64,000 bases of DNA from CAVSWN01 sp046728115 (GCA_046728115.1 JBKPDW010000072.1:1-64000), one strand, 5' to 3'; shown: positions 45,574-54,468, numbered from the stretch's first letter. Notes: generated by a model from the letters alone, not told the origin. Numbers and translations are program-made.

Positions 45574-46831
45574 CTAGTGCACCGTCGCGAGCGCCGGTGA
45601 AACGGTTGGTTGAGGTGCCCGGAGCAACTCGACGAGCACTTCGCGCGGATGCAGTTCACGCAGGCGGGCCGTTTGGATCACACTGGTCAGAATCTGTTAC
45701 GTATCGGCGCCGCGCGGGGATCGATTGCCGCCGGAGACCTTGCGATTGACGACGGCGGGCCGCAGCGCCTGTTCGGCGCGCCAATTCGTGGCGTCCAACG
45801 TGAGATCGAAGAGAAAGCCGAAGAGCGCCGGCAGTTCGGTGCTGAGATGAGCGGCGAGCCGTTGGCAGGCCCGCACGCATCCCGGAGCATCGAGCAGGTC
45901 GAGCATGCGCGTGATCAGGTGTCCGCGCGCCACCGCGGTGCCATGCGCGGAGGTCTCGCCCGCGCGGAACCGGTCGCGAACGTCGAGCGCCTCCTGCAGC
46001 ACAGCATGCACCTGCGGCGGCCAGCGCGCGCGTGGATGCGCCTCCACGATCTCGCGGCACCGCCGCAGCAGATGCGCGACACACGTTTGATGGATCGCGT
46101 GGTCAAACTGACGGTACGGTGCCCAGCCGTCACGACCAAGATGCCAATCGAACTCCGTGCCGAGCACCGACGCCGCTTCGGGAAAGCCGCGGCCGGCCTG
46201 AATGGCATAGACCACCGTGGTCGCGGTCGCAAACGCCCACAACCACCAGAGCTCGCGGCGACCTTCCAGCTCGTTTCATCCGGACTGACAACGGGACTGC
46301 CGCGGACCTGTTCGCACAAGGCGCCGTAGGTCGCCGCCGCCTGGCGCGCCGCGCGATGCAGCGCGTGGGTCACGCCGCTCGGCCGCACGCGCAGGCCGAA
46401 CCAGTCGCGCAACAGCCCGGCGATTTTTCCGTGTGACAGCCCCAAGTGCTTGTTGAGCAGGACGATCAACGCCACCGCCTGCGGTCCCAGGTGCGTGCTC
46501 GCGGCGCCGAGTGCGTCCGACGTCTGCAGCGGATGGCGACCCTGCACGCGTCGGCCACATTGCTGACAGCAACCGACGTGCACGGTAAATCGGCGGACGG
46601 CGGCCGCACGACCGGCAGATCCTCTTGAATCTGCGTCGCGATCCGCGTCTCAGTCAGCGCTCCGTCGCAGTGCGGACAGCGGTCGGCCAACGGCACGTCA
46701 ATCGTTTCATCAACCTGCGCCGGTGGCTGTCGGTGTCCGTGTCGACCGTGGCGCCGACCGACTCGACGCCCAGGCGGCTTCGGGTGCGGCATGGGCGCCC
46801 CTTTCGAGAACGGCGCTCCCCGGCCGCGCAT
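45574..46831 (-). mobile_element. IS66-family transposase relic
   Basis: The minus strand encodes an IS66 TnpC transposase in three frames. 46831-46570 has the CPHC zinc motif (ADRCPHCDGAL). 46560-46250 continues with HVGCCQQCGRRV and the first catalytic aspartate in SPDETSWKV. A shift near 46250 leads to LWWLWAFATATTVVYAI and the middle aspartate region (EFDWHLGRDGW), then the glutamate region (TNWRAEQALRP). An in-frame TAA follows NRSPRGADT, after which ILTSVIQTARLRELHP continues to a TAG at 45574. The N-terminal coiled part is missing, and no terminal inverted repeats or direct repeats were seen. Confidence 0.8.
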
Positions 46832-47070
46832 CGGGTAATCACCAGGACGAAAACGGTTTCCATCTGGCGCCGCACGAGGACCCCGGTCGGATCGTCGGGA
46901 CCGCAGGCTTGCTCACGACGGCCCACGATCTGCTCATCTGGGAACAGAACTTTGTCGAGCCGCGAGTGGGCGATCCAGCGCTCGTCAAGACGATGGAGAC
47001 ACCGGCCACCCTCACGGACGGCAGCACGAATCCGTACGGCTTCGGCCTCGAGATGATTGAGGATGGCGGC
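46815..47070 (+). pseudogene. Serine hydrolase (beta-lactamase family) fragment
   Basis: The plus strand reads GRASGNHQDENGFHLAPHED, TAGLLTTAHDLLIWEQNF and DGSTNPYGFGLEMIE. These are consecutive blocks from the middle to C-terminal part of class C beta-lactamase-like serine hydrolases. The SxxK and YxN parts are missing upstream, where the IS66 relic begins within about 10 bases. The reading loses similarity after GFGLEMIE. It is therefore a fragment of about 85 residues cut on the left by the insertion element. Confidence 0.6.
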
Positions 47071-47115
47071 CTGCCTGGGGCCATCGCCGGTGACCCGGGC
47101 CTGCTGCGGGTTGGC

Positions 47116-47140
47116 GGCGGAGACGGATTCGAACCTCCTG
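47116..47140 (-). other. tRNA-Ser-like 3' end fragment
   Basis: On the minus strand CAGGAGGTTCGAATCCGTCTCCGCC resembles the T-loop (GGTTCGAATCC) and acceptor end (TCTCCGCC) of a serine tRNA. The segment between T-loop and discriminator is about four bases too short, and no anticodon or D arm can be found above it. It is at best a remnant, possibly an old integration site next to the IS66 and hydrolase relics. Coincidence cannot be excluded. Confidence 0.3.
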
Positions 47141-47159
47141 GACCGCCCTGCAATGCGCT

Positions 47160-47663
47160 TCACGCCAGCGCGACCCGGTACACGGCCGACTGCCCGAAGT
47201 TCTCTTCGACTTCCATTTCAATGGCCGTCAAGCCGCGCGCGCCCATGCCGTCGAGCTCCGAGCGAAATCGCCCTGCCAGCAGCTCCGCCAGCATCTCCAC
47301 GGTCGTGTTGGGGATCGGAAGCAGCGCGCAATCGCTGCGGGGAAAGACGTACCGCGGCTTTCCTTCGTAGGCGACCGTTACGGACTCGCCGCATTCCGCC
47401 ACCTGGAGCTTGGGATTCTCGAGCGGGAGGAGGACTTTGTGATCGATCTCGTCGCACAACCGTTTCATGAGCTGTTTGATCACGACGAAATCGAACACGA
47501 ACCACACCTCTTCATCGAGTCGGCCGTTGAGCGTGACGCGCGCCCGGTAGTTGTGGCCGTGCAGCCCTTCGCACCGGTGGCCGGCGAAGGTGATGAAGTG
47601 CGCCGACGAAAAGACGAGGTGGTCCTTCGTGACCGACACGCTGAAATCACCGCGCCGCTGCAT
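47160..47663 (-). CDS. 6-pyruvoyl-tetrahydropterin synthase (PTPS/QueD) homologue
   Basis: This encodes a 167-residue tunnelling-fold enzyme. Zinc ligands H22 (FSSAHF), H35 and H37 (LHGHNY) and the catalytic-type C31 are present, as are EIDHKVL and VEENFGQSAVY near the C-terminus. PTPS proteins convert dihydroneopterin triphosphate or related substrates. In bacterial H4MPT clusters this homologue is taken to act in early pterin formation, although the exact product is not established. Its first codons overlap the CitG-like gene by 17 bases. It is the last gene of the fhcA-to-PTPS operon, ending 20 bases before the tRNA-like fragment. Confidence 0.86.
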   Translation of the reverse strand: MQRRGDFSVSVTKDHLVFSSAHFITFAGHRCEGLHGHNYRARVTLNGRLDEEVWFVFDFVVIKQLMKRLCDEIDHKVLLPLENPKLQVAECGESVTVAYEGKPRYVFPRSDCALLPIPNTTVEMLAELLAGRFRSELDGMGARGLTAIEMEVEENFGQSAVYRVALA

Positions 47664-48591
47664 GACGTCCTCCCCACCGAATGGTATCGCCGCTCGACCA
47701 GCCGCCGCCCACGAGCACCACGAAGATCGCGGCCGCCGTCAGGTCCGCCGTTGTGCCGGGGTTGGCGGCGTGACGTGGATCGCGCAGTGCCTCGTCCATT
47801 TCGGCGATTGCCTGACGGCCGTCCTCCGAGCGTACGCCACCAGCCGCAAGGACCGCGCGGGCACGCCGCGACACCTCGGCCGCCAGAGCCGGGCCGCCCC
47901 GACGAGCCACGTGGGTGTCTGGGCTTGTCGCAAGCAACCGCAGATATGTCTCGACGATCGCGTCGTTCCAGCACAACCCGCCGGCTCGGGCGCGAAGCAA
48001 CGCCGGCGCTCCGGCTTCGAACGTCGCCTCGAAGGCCGTCGCGTACTCACGGGCGACACCATCTCGATCCGCGGCCAATCGCATCACTTCCAGCAAGGTG
48101 AGGTCCGGTTCGTCCGCGATGTCCTGGTGGTCGACGCGACCGAGTCCGCCAGGCGCGGCCCGCCGGATCGCCGCATATACATCGCGCGCGTCATCCACCG
48201 TTGTTGCGTCGAGCACGCGGCGTACCGCGCCCCGCAGATCAACCTCCGTCCCTCCCAGGGGGGACGGAGGTTGCAGGTGGTGCACCGCTGCGCGCGCCAG
48301 CGGGGCGAGCAGCAGCACGATGCCCAGATTCGTGTTCGAGCGTGTCCAGCGTGCCGTTGCCTCGACGGCTAGACGCACGGTCGGGCCAAGCGGCCGAGTG
48401 CCCACGCCCGCCAGCGGCGCGCCAATCGCGGCTGCGCTGGCGAGGAAATCCTCGTAGGCCGCGTCGGCGAAGTTCAGGCCCGGCGAGACGTTGCCAGGCT
48501 TTGGCGCCGTCGCCTCGAGCAAGCATGCGAGCTGCGCCGCGGCCGCGACGTCCGCGGCAACCTGTTCGACGTCGGCCTCACCCCTCGTCAT
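47647..48591 (-). CDS. CitG/MdcB-like (triphosphoribosyl-dephospho-CoA synthase family) protein
   Basis: This encodes 314 residues of the CitG family. Blocks include LEATAPKPGNVSPG near the N-terminus, SNTNLGIVLLLAPLA in the ATP site and ANPGTTADLTAAAIFVVL at the end. In citrate lyase CitG makes a ribosylated CoA derivative by attack on ATP ribose. A homologue is a regular part of H4MPT gene sets in methylotrophs, where a related ribosyl or phosphoribosyl transfer in coenzyme assembly is suspected but unproven. The ATG overlaps the stop of the ATP-grasp gene (ATGA). The long frame above it is antisense noise. Confidence 0.84.
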   Translation of the reverse strand: MTRGEADVEQVAADVAAAAQLACLLEATAPKPGNVSPGLNFADAAYEDFLASAAAIGAPLAGVGTRPLGPTVRLAVEATARWTRSNTNLGIVLLLAPLARAAVHHLQPPSPLGGTEVDLRGAVRRVLDATTVDDARDVYAAIRRAAPGGLGRVDHQDIADEPDLTLLEVMRLAADRDGVAREYATAFEATFEAGAPALLRARAGGLCWNDAIVETYLRLLATSPDTHVARRGGPALAAEVSRRARAVLAAGGVRSEDGRQAIAEMDEALRDPRHAANPGTTADLTAAAIFVVLVGGGWSSGDTIRWGGRHAAAR

Positions 48592-49505
48592 ACCCGCGGC
48601 GGTACGCCACAAGTTTCGGTTCGGGCCACGTCGACGCGCTGTTCCACGCACTCCACGATTGTCCCCGCGATGTCGACGCCAGTCGCCTGCTGCAGACCCC
48701 GCCATCCAGGTATACCGTTCACTTCGAGCACAAACACATCTCCGTCTTGCGAGGGGAGCAAATCCACGCCGGCGTAATCCGCTCCGACCGCCGCAGCCGC
48801 ACTCAGCGCAAGCTGCGCCCATTCACGGCACAGCTCCAGTGGGCGGGCGGAGCCTCCGCGCGCGACATTGGTTCGCCAGTCGTTCCCAGGAGATCGGCGT
48901 TCGATCGCAGCGATGACCCGTCCGCCGACGACGAATACCCGCACGTCGCGTCCACCGTGATCGACGGCGCGCTGCACGTAGAACACCGCCCGCAGCTGCT
49001 CGAGCGTATTGAACACGCGGAAGGCCACGTCAGGATCGCTGACGCGCATCATCCCATGACCCATCGAGCCGAAGAGCGGCTTGACAACGACGTCGCCCAT
49101 GGCGAGCGCTGCGGCCATCGCATCCGCGACGCGCTCGCACACCACCGTCTCGGGCGTCGGAAGTCCGGCTTCCTGGAGGAGTGCTGTCGTGTAGAACTTG
49201 TCGACGGAACGCTCGATCGCGAGCGGCGAGTTCACGACCGGCACGCCGCGTTTTTCGAGCCAGTGCAGCGCGTCGACACGAAAGATGATCTGATCGAGCG
49301 ACCCGGCCGGGATGATGCGCGCGATCACGGCATCCGCGCTGAAGAGCGCCGTGCTTCCGATCGCGAGCTCGCCCTCGCTTCTTCCCCCTGCTCGCGCAAC
49401 GAGGGCTTCATACGGCAGGACCTCCGCCATGTGCCGGCGTGCTGTCAAAGCGCGGATGAGCTCGTCGGTATGCCAGCCGCCAGCACCCAGGATCACAATG
49501 TGCAT
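48588..49505 (-). CDS. RimK-type ATP-grasp ligase, MptN-like
   Basis: This encodes a 305-residue ATP-grasp protein. The order of motifs is N-terminal MHIVILGAGGWHTDEL, the ATP-binding VVVKPLFGSMGHGMMRV, FYVQRAVDHGGRDVRVFVVGG and the Mg-binding VFVLEVNGIPGW. This fits the RimK/MptN group, whose archaeal members add glutamate to tetrahydromethanopterin. A RimK-like gene is a standard part of bacterial H4MPT clusters and probably modifies the coenzyme side chain. The start was set at MHIVILG; the gene above (mch) ends 16 bases earlier and no other start agrees with the Rossmann-like N-terminus. Confidence 0.84.
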   Translation of the reverse strand: MHIVILGAGGWHTDELIRALTARRHMAEVLPYEALVARAGGRSEGELAIGSTALFSADAVIARIIPAGSLDQIIFRVDALHWLEKRGVPVVNSPLAIERSVDKFYTTALLQEAGLPTPETVVCERVADAMAAALAMGDVVVKPLFGSMGHGMMRVSDPDVAFRVFNTLEQLRAVFYVQRAVDHGGRDVRVFVVGGRVIAAIERRSPGNDWRTNVARGGSARPLELCREWAQLALSAAAAVGADYAGVDLLPSQDGDVFVLEVNGIPGWRGLQQATGVDIAGTIVECVEQRVDVARTETCGVPPRV

Positions 49506-49521
49506 CGGAGTGTGGCCGTTC

Positions 49522-50490
49522 TCAGTCCTGGAGCAGCGACGCGCGAAGTACGTCCGGGTCGAGCCGCCCGCCGTGAAAGGTGCGGCCGCTTGCCGGGCTC
49601 GTGAGCCAGACCTCCGCCGGACTGAAGAGCATCGGATCGATCTTATAGAAGTCGTTGTCGTATCGCTTGAAGATGTCGTAGAACGGTGTGCCGTAGTCGC
49701 TCGATGCGCACGCCGGCAGGCGCGCCGCGAGGCCGGCCAGTTCTTCGTCTGTCGCCTGCACCACATAGCGGGCCTGGCCGCCGTAGAGAATGCAATCGTT
49801 CGTGCGGCCGATCGCCCGGATGTCGCTCCGGGCAAGGGTCGGCAATGGCGCCGTGCCGATGGCGCTCACCACGCGCGTGACATCGAATCCGACCGTGTCC
49901 ATCTTGTGCAATCCGGTTTCGAGCACACGAGCCGCGATCTGGACGCCGCCTGCGAGGCTCGCCGTGGGCGCCACGACAAGCGTGAGCGCCTTCCGATCGA
50001 CGCCAGCTTTCTGGGCCACCCATGCGGCGACTTCGTCGGTCGGCAGCGTGCGCGTCTCGAGCACGAGCACGCCGCGTGCGGCCGCTTCGACATATCGCAG
50101 CTTTCCGAACAGGTCGCGTTCCACGCGCGCCTTCGCGCGCAGCGGCCCCGATCCCATCGCGAAGAAGCCAGGCGGATCGATCGCCCATCCGGCGTACTGC
50201 GATGCCATGCATGATTGCGCCGGATGATCCGTCCACACACACAGACCGGGCCACGTCTCGCCGCCGATCGCCACTGTCGCGTAACTGACGTGCCCCAGGC
50301 CCCCCATGCAGAGCTCGGCCAATGCACGACCTGCGCCGAATCCTCCAGGGACGTGCACGCCGGCGTCGATGATGCGCGACCCACCCGGCAGCATGTGCAC
50401 GGCAAGACGCAATTCCGCGGCGCGCTGCACGCATTGATCAGCGAGCGCCCACGCCCGTTCGTTCATCCCGAGATCGAGCGCCTCGGTCAC
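49522..50490 (-). CDS. mch: Methenyl-H4MPT cyclohydrolase
   Basis: This encodes a 322-residue cytosolic enzyme that interconverts methenyl-H4MPT and 5- or 10-formyl-H4MPT, the third step of formaldehyde oxidation. Family blocks are RIIDAGVHVPGGFGAG, CMGGLGHVSY, FFAMGSGPLRAKA, CILYGGQARY and KIDPMLFSPAEVWLTS. The length equals that of other Mch proteins. The GTG at 50490 is the probable start, 3 bases after the mfnF stop, with an ATG eight codons later as the alternative. The position between fhc/ftr genes and coenzyme genes matches other bacterial C1 clusters. Confidence 0.93.
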   Translation of the reverse strand: MTEALDLGMNERAWALADQCVQRAAELRLAVHMLPGGSRIIDAGVHVPGGFGAGRALAELCMGGLGHVSYATVAIGGETWPGLCVWTDHPAQSCMASQYAGWAIDPPGFFAMGSGPLRAKARVERDLFGKLRYVEAAARGVLVLETRTLPTDEVAAWVAQKAGVDRKALTLVVAPTASLAGGVQIAARVLETGLHKMDTVGFDVTRVVSAIGTAPLPTLARSDIRAIGRTNDCILYGGQARYVVQATDEELAGLAARLPACASSDYGTPFYDIFKRYDNDFYKIDPMLFSPAEVWLTSPASGRTFHGGRLDPDVLRASLLQD

Positions 50491-50493
50491 GCG

Positions 50494-51561
50494 CTATGCC
50501 TCGCCGACATGCGGCAGGTCAGCTACGTTCACTCCGGCAGCCACGTATTCGAAAAGCAGGAAGGCAACCGCAGAAGCAGGGGTGTCGCAAGCCGCGCCCC
50601 GGCCACCCTCCCTCATCAGCTCGCGCGTGGTGATGCCCAAGTCGCGAGCGGCCGCCCTTGCGAGGAAACTGCCTCGTCCAGCGAGAACCGCCTCGCGCGG
50701 ACCTCCGGCGCCCAGGCGCCGCATCACCTGGTGGATGCCGTCTGCGATTTGTCGGACCTGCGCGCGCGCCACGGCCTCGGCAATCACCGTAATGTCCTCG
50801 GCCTCGAGCATCTCGAGATCCGCGCACACCATCCGTGCGAGCCGCGCGCCGGCTTCGTGCCGATTCCGTCCGCGCCCGTCCGGCGTCTCGCAGGTGTAAT
50901 CGTCCTGTTCGATATGGCGGAGCCAGAGGTGCGCGTCGGCTGCCACCGCGAAATGCTCGGCCGCCACGCGACACCGGCGGCCGCCGAGCGGCACGGAACG
51001 GATGATGGCGCAGACCGGCGTCCGCAGCGCGCCAGTGTACACGAGCTCTCCGCTGCGCAAGCGTTCCAGGTCGGTCCGTCCGCGGGCGACAACGCGACCC
51101 CGCACGAGTGGAATGATGTCGGTCGTAGTGCTGCCGACGTCGATGAACAGCGCGTCGGGGAACGTCCGCACCGCGAGCGTCGCGCTGGCCAGCCAGTTGG
51201 CGGCGGCTACGCGATGCGGTCGTTCGTAGGCATCTTCGATCGAATGGAACGTGCCATCGATCCCATAGATCCAGGTGTTGACGCCGGGGAACGCCCGGCG
51301 CAGCGAGTCGAGCACGAACGCGACGCCCTCACGTTTGGTGGCAAAACAGTCGGCCAGCTCCGCCGTCATCGTCACCGCCATGGCAGCGGCCGGCCCCAGG
51401 TGATCCGCGGTCGCGATCAGAACGTCCGTCAGGTGCTGGGGCTCGCGCCAGAGCGCGAACGGTCGTTCGACCAGTCTGGCTTCGATGTCGTCTGCCCGGC
51501 CGACTCGAGCGGCCTTGATGTTGGCGCCGCCGACGTCCCAGCCGATGATTGGAGCGTTCAT
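50494..51561 (-). CDS. mfnF: H4MPT-linked C1 pathway protein, MfnF-like
   Basis: This encodes 355 residues with the hydantoinase/ASKHA fold: MNAPIIGWDVGGANIKAARV is the phosphate-1 loop, ALFIDVGSTTTDIIPL the phosphate-2 loop and GSGELVYTG-like SGELVYTGALRTPVCA follows. It belongs to the family that includes methanogen MfnF, which couples the aminomethylfuran unit to the gamma-glutamyl-tyramine part of methanofuran. In bacteria the family is annotated only as H4MPT-linked. Its ATG overlaps the mfnD stop (ATGA). Adjacency to mfnD supports a methanofuran (methylofuran) synthesis role. The symbol is by homology, not by proof. Confidence 0.8.
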   Translation of the reverse strand: MNAPIIGWDVGGANIKAARVGRADDIEARLVERPFALWREPQHLTDVLIATADHLGPAAAMAVTMTAELADCFATKREGVAFVLDSLRRAFPGVNTWIYGIDGTFHSIEDAYERPHRVAAANWLASATLAVRTFPDALFIDVGSTTTDIIPLVRGRVVARGRTDLERLRSGELVYTGALRTPVCAIIRSVPLGGRRCRVAAEHFAVAADAHLWLRHIEQDDYTCETPDGRGRNRHEAGARLARMVCADLEMLEAEDITVIAEAVARAQVRQIADGIHQVMRRLGAGGPREAVLAGRGSFLARAAARDLGITTRELMREGGRGAACDTPASAVAFLLFEYVAAGVNVADLPHVGEA

Positions 51562-52622
51562 GCCAACGCCACGATTCGGCCGGCGGACGAGAATCGCACC
51601 CGCCGGCGCACCGCAGGCGGCGTCGGCAGCGTTCCGCGACATGCGTCGATGGCCATCGCCGCGATGTTTCCTCGTCCTCCGGCGCTGCGAGTCACGGCCG
51701 ATCGCAGGCCAAGATAAGCCGTTGTGAGCCTCGGATTCACTTCGATGACCACCGCTTCGGTCCTCGTCAGGACGACGTCGATGCCCACATACCCGCGGAG
51801 ACCCGGTAGAGCCTCGCACGTTCGGATGGCGGCCTCGATCGCTCGTCCCGCGAGCGGATGATCGAGTGGCGTCCATCCGCCGTGGTACGAGAAGACAGTC
51901 CCGGCGCGGACCGACTGCGCGTTCACGGACAAGGCGACCGCGCGACAACCGTCGGAGAGCAGCGACACGCTCGCAGGGAGGCCGCGTACGTAGCGCTGAA
52001 GGAGGACACGTTGTGCTCCGCGTTGCGGCCGGAAAAAAGCCGCGCTACGTGTCGCGGCGTCGATGGCCACTCGAAGTTCGCGGCGGTTGCGCGCGAGGCA
52101 AACGCCGTCACAACCGGCGCCGCGACCGGGCTTGACGACAACTGGATAGCCGAGATCGTCTGCGATCGCGCGCGCATCGGCACAGGGACGAAGCGCGCGT
52201 GTCGGCGGATGCGCGACACCGCAGCGGGCAAGCCTGATTGGGAGGCGCTGCTTGTCGGACGCGCGTTGGATCGCCACCGATCCGGCGCCCAGGAGCGCCT
52301 TGCCGTGCCGTTCGATTGCTGCCGCCAGGTGCTCGAGACAGCCGCCGGTCTCTGGCGCGATCAACCAGACGGCATCGACCGACGACAGGAGATCGTCCGA
52401 GAGCACTTCGCTTCCGGGGCCGATCGGCACGACGTCGACGCTATCGACTGCGGTCAGCTTGAAGCGGCAATCGGTCGTGGTGACGATCTCATGGCCGCCA
52501 ATCGAGGCAAGGTCTGCAACGAGAGCGGTCAGCATCGCGCGGCCCTCGCGCGCGAGCGACCGAGGAACGGGCCGGCCGGCAAAACCGCCGCCGCTCGCGA
52601 ATTCGTGGACAAGGATGCGCAT
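51558..52622 (-). CDS. mfnD: ATP-grasp ligase, tyramine-glutamate ligase (MfnD) type
   Basis: This encodes a 354-residue ATP-grasp protein resembling archaeal MfnD. Matching blocks are MRILVHEFASGGG at the start, AVWLIAPETGGCLE, VVVKPGRGAGCDGV, LLQRYVRGLPASVSLLSDG, LRGYVGIDVVL and the Mg-site VIEVNPRLTTAYLGL. MfnD joins glutamate to tyramine in methanofuran synthesis, and bacterial methylofuran contains a tyrosine or tyramine-polyglutamate core. The start at MRILVHEF lies 10 bases after the ftr stop. Its C-terminal 40 residues (RRRVRFSSAGRIVALA) are longer than in archaea. Confidence 0.8.
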   Translation of the reverse strand: MRILVHEFASGGGFAGRPVPRSLAREGRAMLTALVADLASIGGHEIVTTTDCRFKLTAVDSVDVVPIGPGSEVLSDDLLSSVDAVWLIAPETGGCLEHLAAAIERHGKALLGAGSVAIQRASDKQRLPIRLARCGVAHPPTRALRPCADARAIADDLGYPVVVKPGRGAGCDGVCLARNRRELRVAIDAATRSAAFFRPQRGAQRVLLQRYVRGLPASVSLLSDGCRAVALSVNAQSVRAGTVFSYHGGWTPLDHPLAGRAIEAAIRTCEALPGLRGYVGIDVVLTRTEAVVIEVNPRLTTAYLGLRSAVTRSAGGRGNIAAMAIDACRGTLPTPPAVRRRVRFSSAGRIVALA

Positions 52623-52632
52623 GCTGCTGGAA

Positions 52633-53532
52633 CTAGTCGGCCACCAGCGCGTGCAAGTGGAACTGATGTTTCCCGAGCTTGCCGCCATAATTTCCAGCGG
52701 TGATTTCCACGACACCGGTGCGGCACGCGGCATCGATCCCGGCCGAGAGCGCGCGCTCGATCGCCGTGCGCTCGAGTCCATCCACAACAATTTCGAGCAC
52801 CGCGTTAACTCCGTCCGGCAATTCGGTCGTCGTCCCTGTCCGTCCACGCAGCGTCGGGCAGTACGCGTCGTTTGTCGAGGCGACCATCTTCTTGTAGCGC
52901 CGCGCGCCCACCTTACTGCCAGCCCGGACGATCCCACCGGGAAACGGCAGTATGACTCCGCGCACAGTGCGCATCGCCTCGACCGCAGCCTCCGCCGCAG
53001 CAAGCGCAGACTCCTGGCTTACGGCCAGAATCAGGAAATTGCCACCGCCGATCGCCTTCTGGACGCCGAACGCTTCTTGCACGAGGAACTCGCCGTCCAT
53101 CACCGGAATCCGCCAGTAGCGTCGACCATCGAGGAACTTGCTCGATTGGAAGCGGTCGCCGAAATGACGCAGGAGCCCGCCGGCTGCAACCCGCTCCGTC
53201 GAGTGTGGCAACCCGTCGAAGCATGCAGTCGTGGCGCAGGTGAGGACTGTCTGGCCTATTCGCTCGAGCAGTCGACTGGTCAAACCGTCGGCGTCGAACC
53301 CGAAAAGCAGAACGCTCGCACCTGGTCGGCCGTCGGGAGTTTCGTCGGGACTGAGGTTCGCCTCGATGCCCGCCTCGACCTTGCAGCCGATCACCGAAGT
53401 GGCGAAGCCGGTCATGCACTCGGCGGCCGTGCGTGCCCATTTCGGCGAGGCCGCCGTGATCACCACGCGCGCAGCGCGCATGTCGAAGGCCTCGGCGAAC
53501 GTGTCGACGATTTCGACTCCGCGCCGAATCAT
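52633..53532 (-). CDS. ftr: Formylmethanofuran-H4MPT formyltransferase
   Basis: This encodes a 299-residue enzyme that moves the formyl group between H4MPT and methanofuran (FhcD/Ftr). In bacteria it is part of the four-subunit formyltransferase/hydrolase complex. Family blocks are TAASPKWARTAAECMTGFATS, CKVEAGIE, CATTACFDGLP, GGGNFLIL and YCPTLRG. The length fits the family. The ATG at 53532 is preceded by an AT- and G-rich repeat tract instead of a clear ribosome site, and the gap to fhcC is longer than elsewhere in this operon. Confidence 0.93.
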   Translation of the reverse strand: MIRRGVEIVDTFAEAFDMRAARVVITAASPKWARTAAECMTGFATSVIGCKVEAGIEANLSPDETPDGRPGASVLLFGFDADGLTSRLLERIGQTVLTCATTACFDGLPHSTERVAAGGLLRHFGDRFQSSKFLDGRRYWRIPVMDGEFLVQEAFGVQKAIGGGNFLILAVSQESALAAAEAAVEAMRTVRGVILPFPGGIVRAGSKVGARRYKKMVASTNDAYCPTLRGRTGTTTELPDGVNAVLEIVVDGLERTAIERALSAGIDAACRTGVVEITAGNYGGKLGKHQFHLHALVAD

Positions 53533-53648
53533 GAATCTGCTATTTGCCGCATTTTCAATTCACGAATCCCAAATTTCCCCAATTCCCAATTTACCGATTC
53601 AATTACCCGATTACCCGGTTACTCAATTACCCGATTCGCTGGTTTCCA
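53533..53648 (-). repeat. GGGTAATY-type repeat tract inside the fhc operon
   Basis: On the coding (minus) strand the words GGGTAATTG, GGGTAATCG, GGTAAATTG and GGGGAAATTTGGG follow each other for about 90 bases between fhcC and ftr, running into the last codons of fhcC. The tract is much richer in AT than the genes and offers repeated G runs. A short related piece (AAATCGGGTAAATGGGG on the plus strand) lies at 56097-56113 beside the fhcA start. Confidence 0.6.
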
Positions 53649-54443
53649 TATGAGAATCTCTCCCTTGCCCGGAACGCACGTGTCACCCGTATAGCGTTGA
53701 TAGCCCCCGTCTCGAGCGTCGAAAGGAATGGTGCGTCCCCAGGCAGCCAGGACCTTGGCGACCAGAGGCACGAACGTGGGGTTATACGTGCACGCATAGG
53801 AGAACGTCGGCAGCAGCTGAAGCGGCGTCAGCGAAATGATCGTTCCGCGCGCCATCCACGCGCCCGTCCGCAATTCCGCGCCGCCGGCCAGCACGATCGT
53901 GCCGCCCTTCATCTGCAACCCGGCGAAGTCTCGCACCGACCCCCCGATGGCGATGAGACCTCGCTTCATCCGCATGCCGACCTCGAGGCCAGCCGAGCCA
54001 TCGATGAGAATCGTTCCGTCCTTCATGCCGCTCAGGCTACCGCGGTAGGCCGCGCCAACCTGTCCGCCGGCGTTCCCATGGACGCGGATGAAGCCGCCGA
54101 TCATTTCGGCGCCGAGCCAGTCCGACACATTCCCGAACACCTCGATGGTGCCGCTCGTCATCGCGGACCCGAGATGCATACCGGCATCGCCTCGAATGGC
54201 GATGCGGCCACGTGTCATCCCGCGGCCGATCCATTTCACTCTGCTCGCGTCACCGAAGATCTCGATCTGATCGCTCCGTTCGCCTTCGACGACGAAGAAG
54301 TCGTCAAGTCGATGTTGCCGCTTGCCGAGATTCACGGGCAGCGCACGGATCTCGTCGTGGGCCAGTGCGGCGGTCGCGTCTGGCGTCAGCGTTTCGGCTT
54401 CGAGCGGAACGGACGGCGGTTCCTTGAGGTGGAGTGCGATCAT
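53619..54443 (-). CDS. fhcC: Formylmethanofuran dehydrogenase subunit C
   Basis: This encodes a 274-residue subunit of the formyltransferase/hydrolase complex. It is a right-handed beta-helix built from glycine repeats: GRIAIRGDAGMHLGSAM, GTIEVFGNVSDWLGAEM, GFIRVHGNAGGQVG and GTILIDGSAGLEVG. It ends with GYQRYTGDTCVPGKGEILI, the usual C-terminus. The extra WKPANRVIE is encoded by the adjoining repeat tract. The start at MIALHLKEP was chosen from the AGAGGAC ribosome site four bases upstream and the family's start; a longer frame runs through the end of fhcA. Confidence 0.9.
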   Translation of the reverse strand: MIALHLKEPPSVPLEAETLTPDATAALAHDEIRALPVNLGKRQHRLDDFFVVEGERSDQIEIFGDASRVKWIGRGMTRGRIAIRGDAGMHLGSAMTSGTIEVFGNVSDWLGAEMIGGFIRVHGNAGGQVGAAYRGSLSGMKDGTILIDGSAGLEVGMRMKRGLIAIGGSVRDFAGLQMKGGTIVLAGGAELRTGAWMARGTIISLTPLQLLPTFSYACTYNPTFVPLVAKVLAAWGRTIPFDARDGGYQRYTGDTCVPGKGEILIWKPANRVIE

Positions 54444-54468
54444 GTCCTCTGCGCTGGCGATTTGACAC

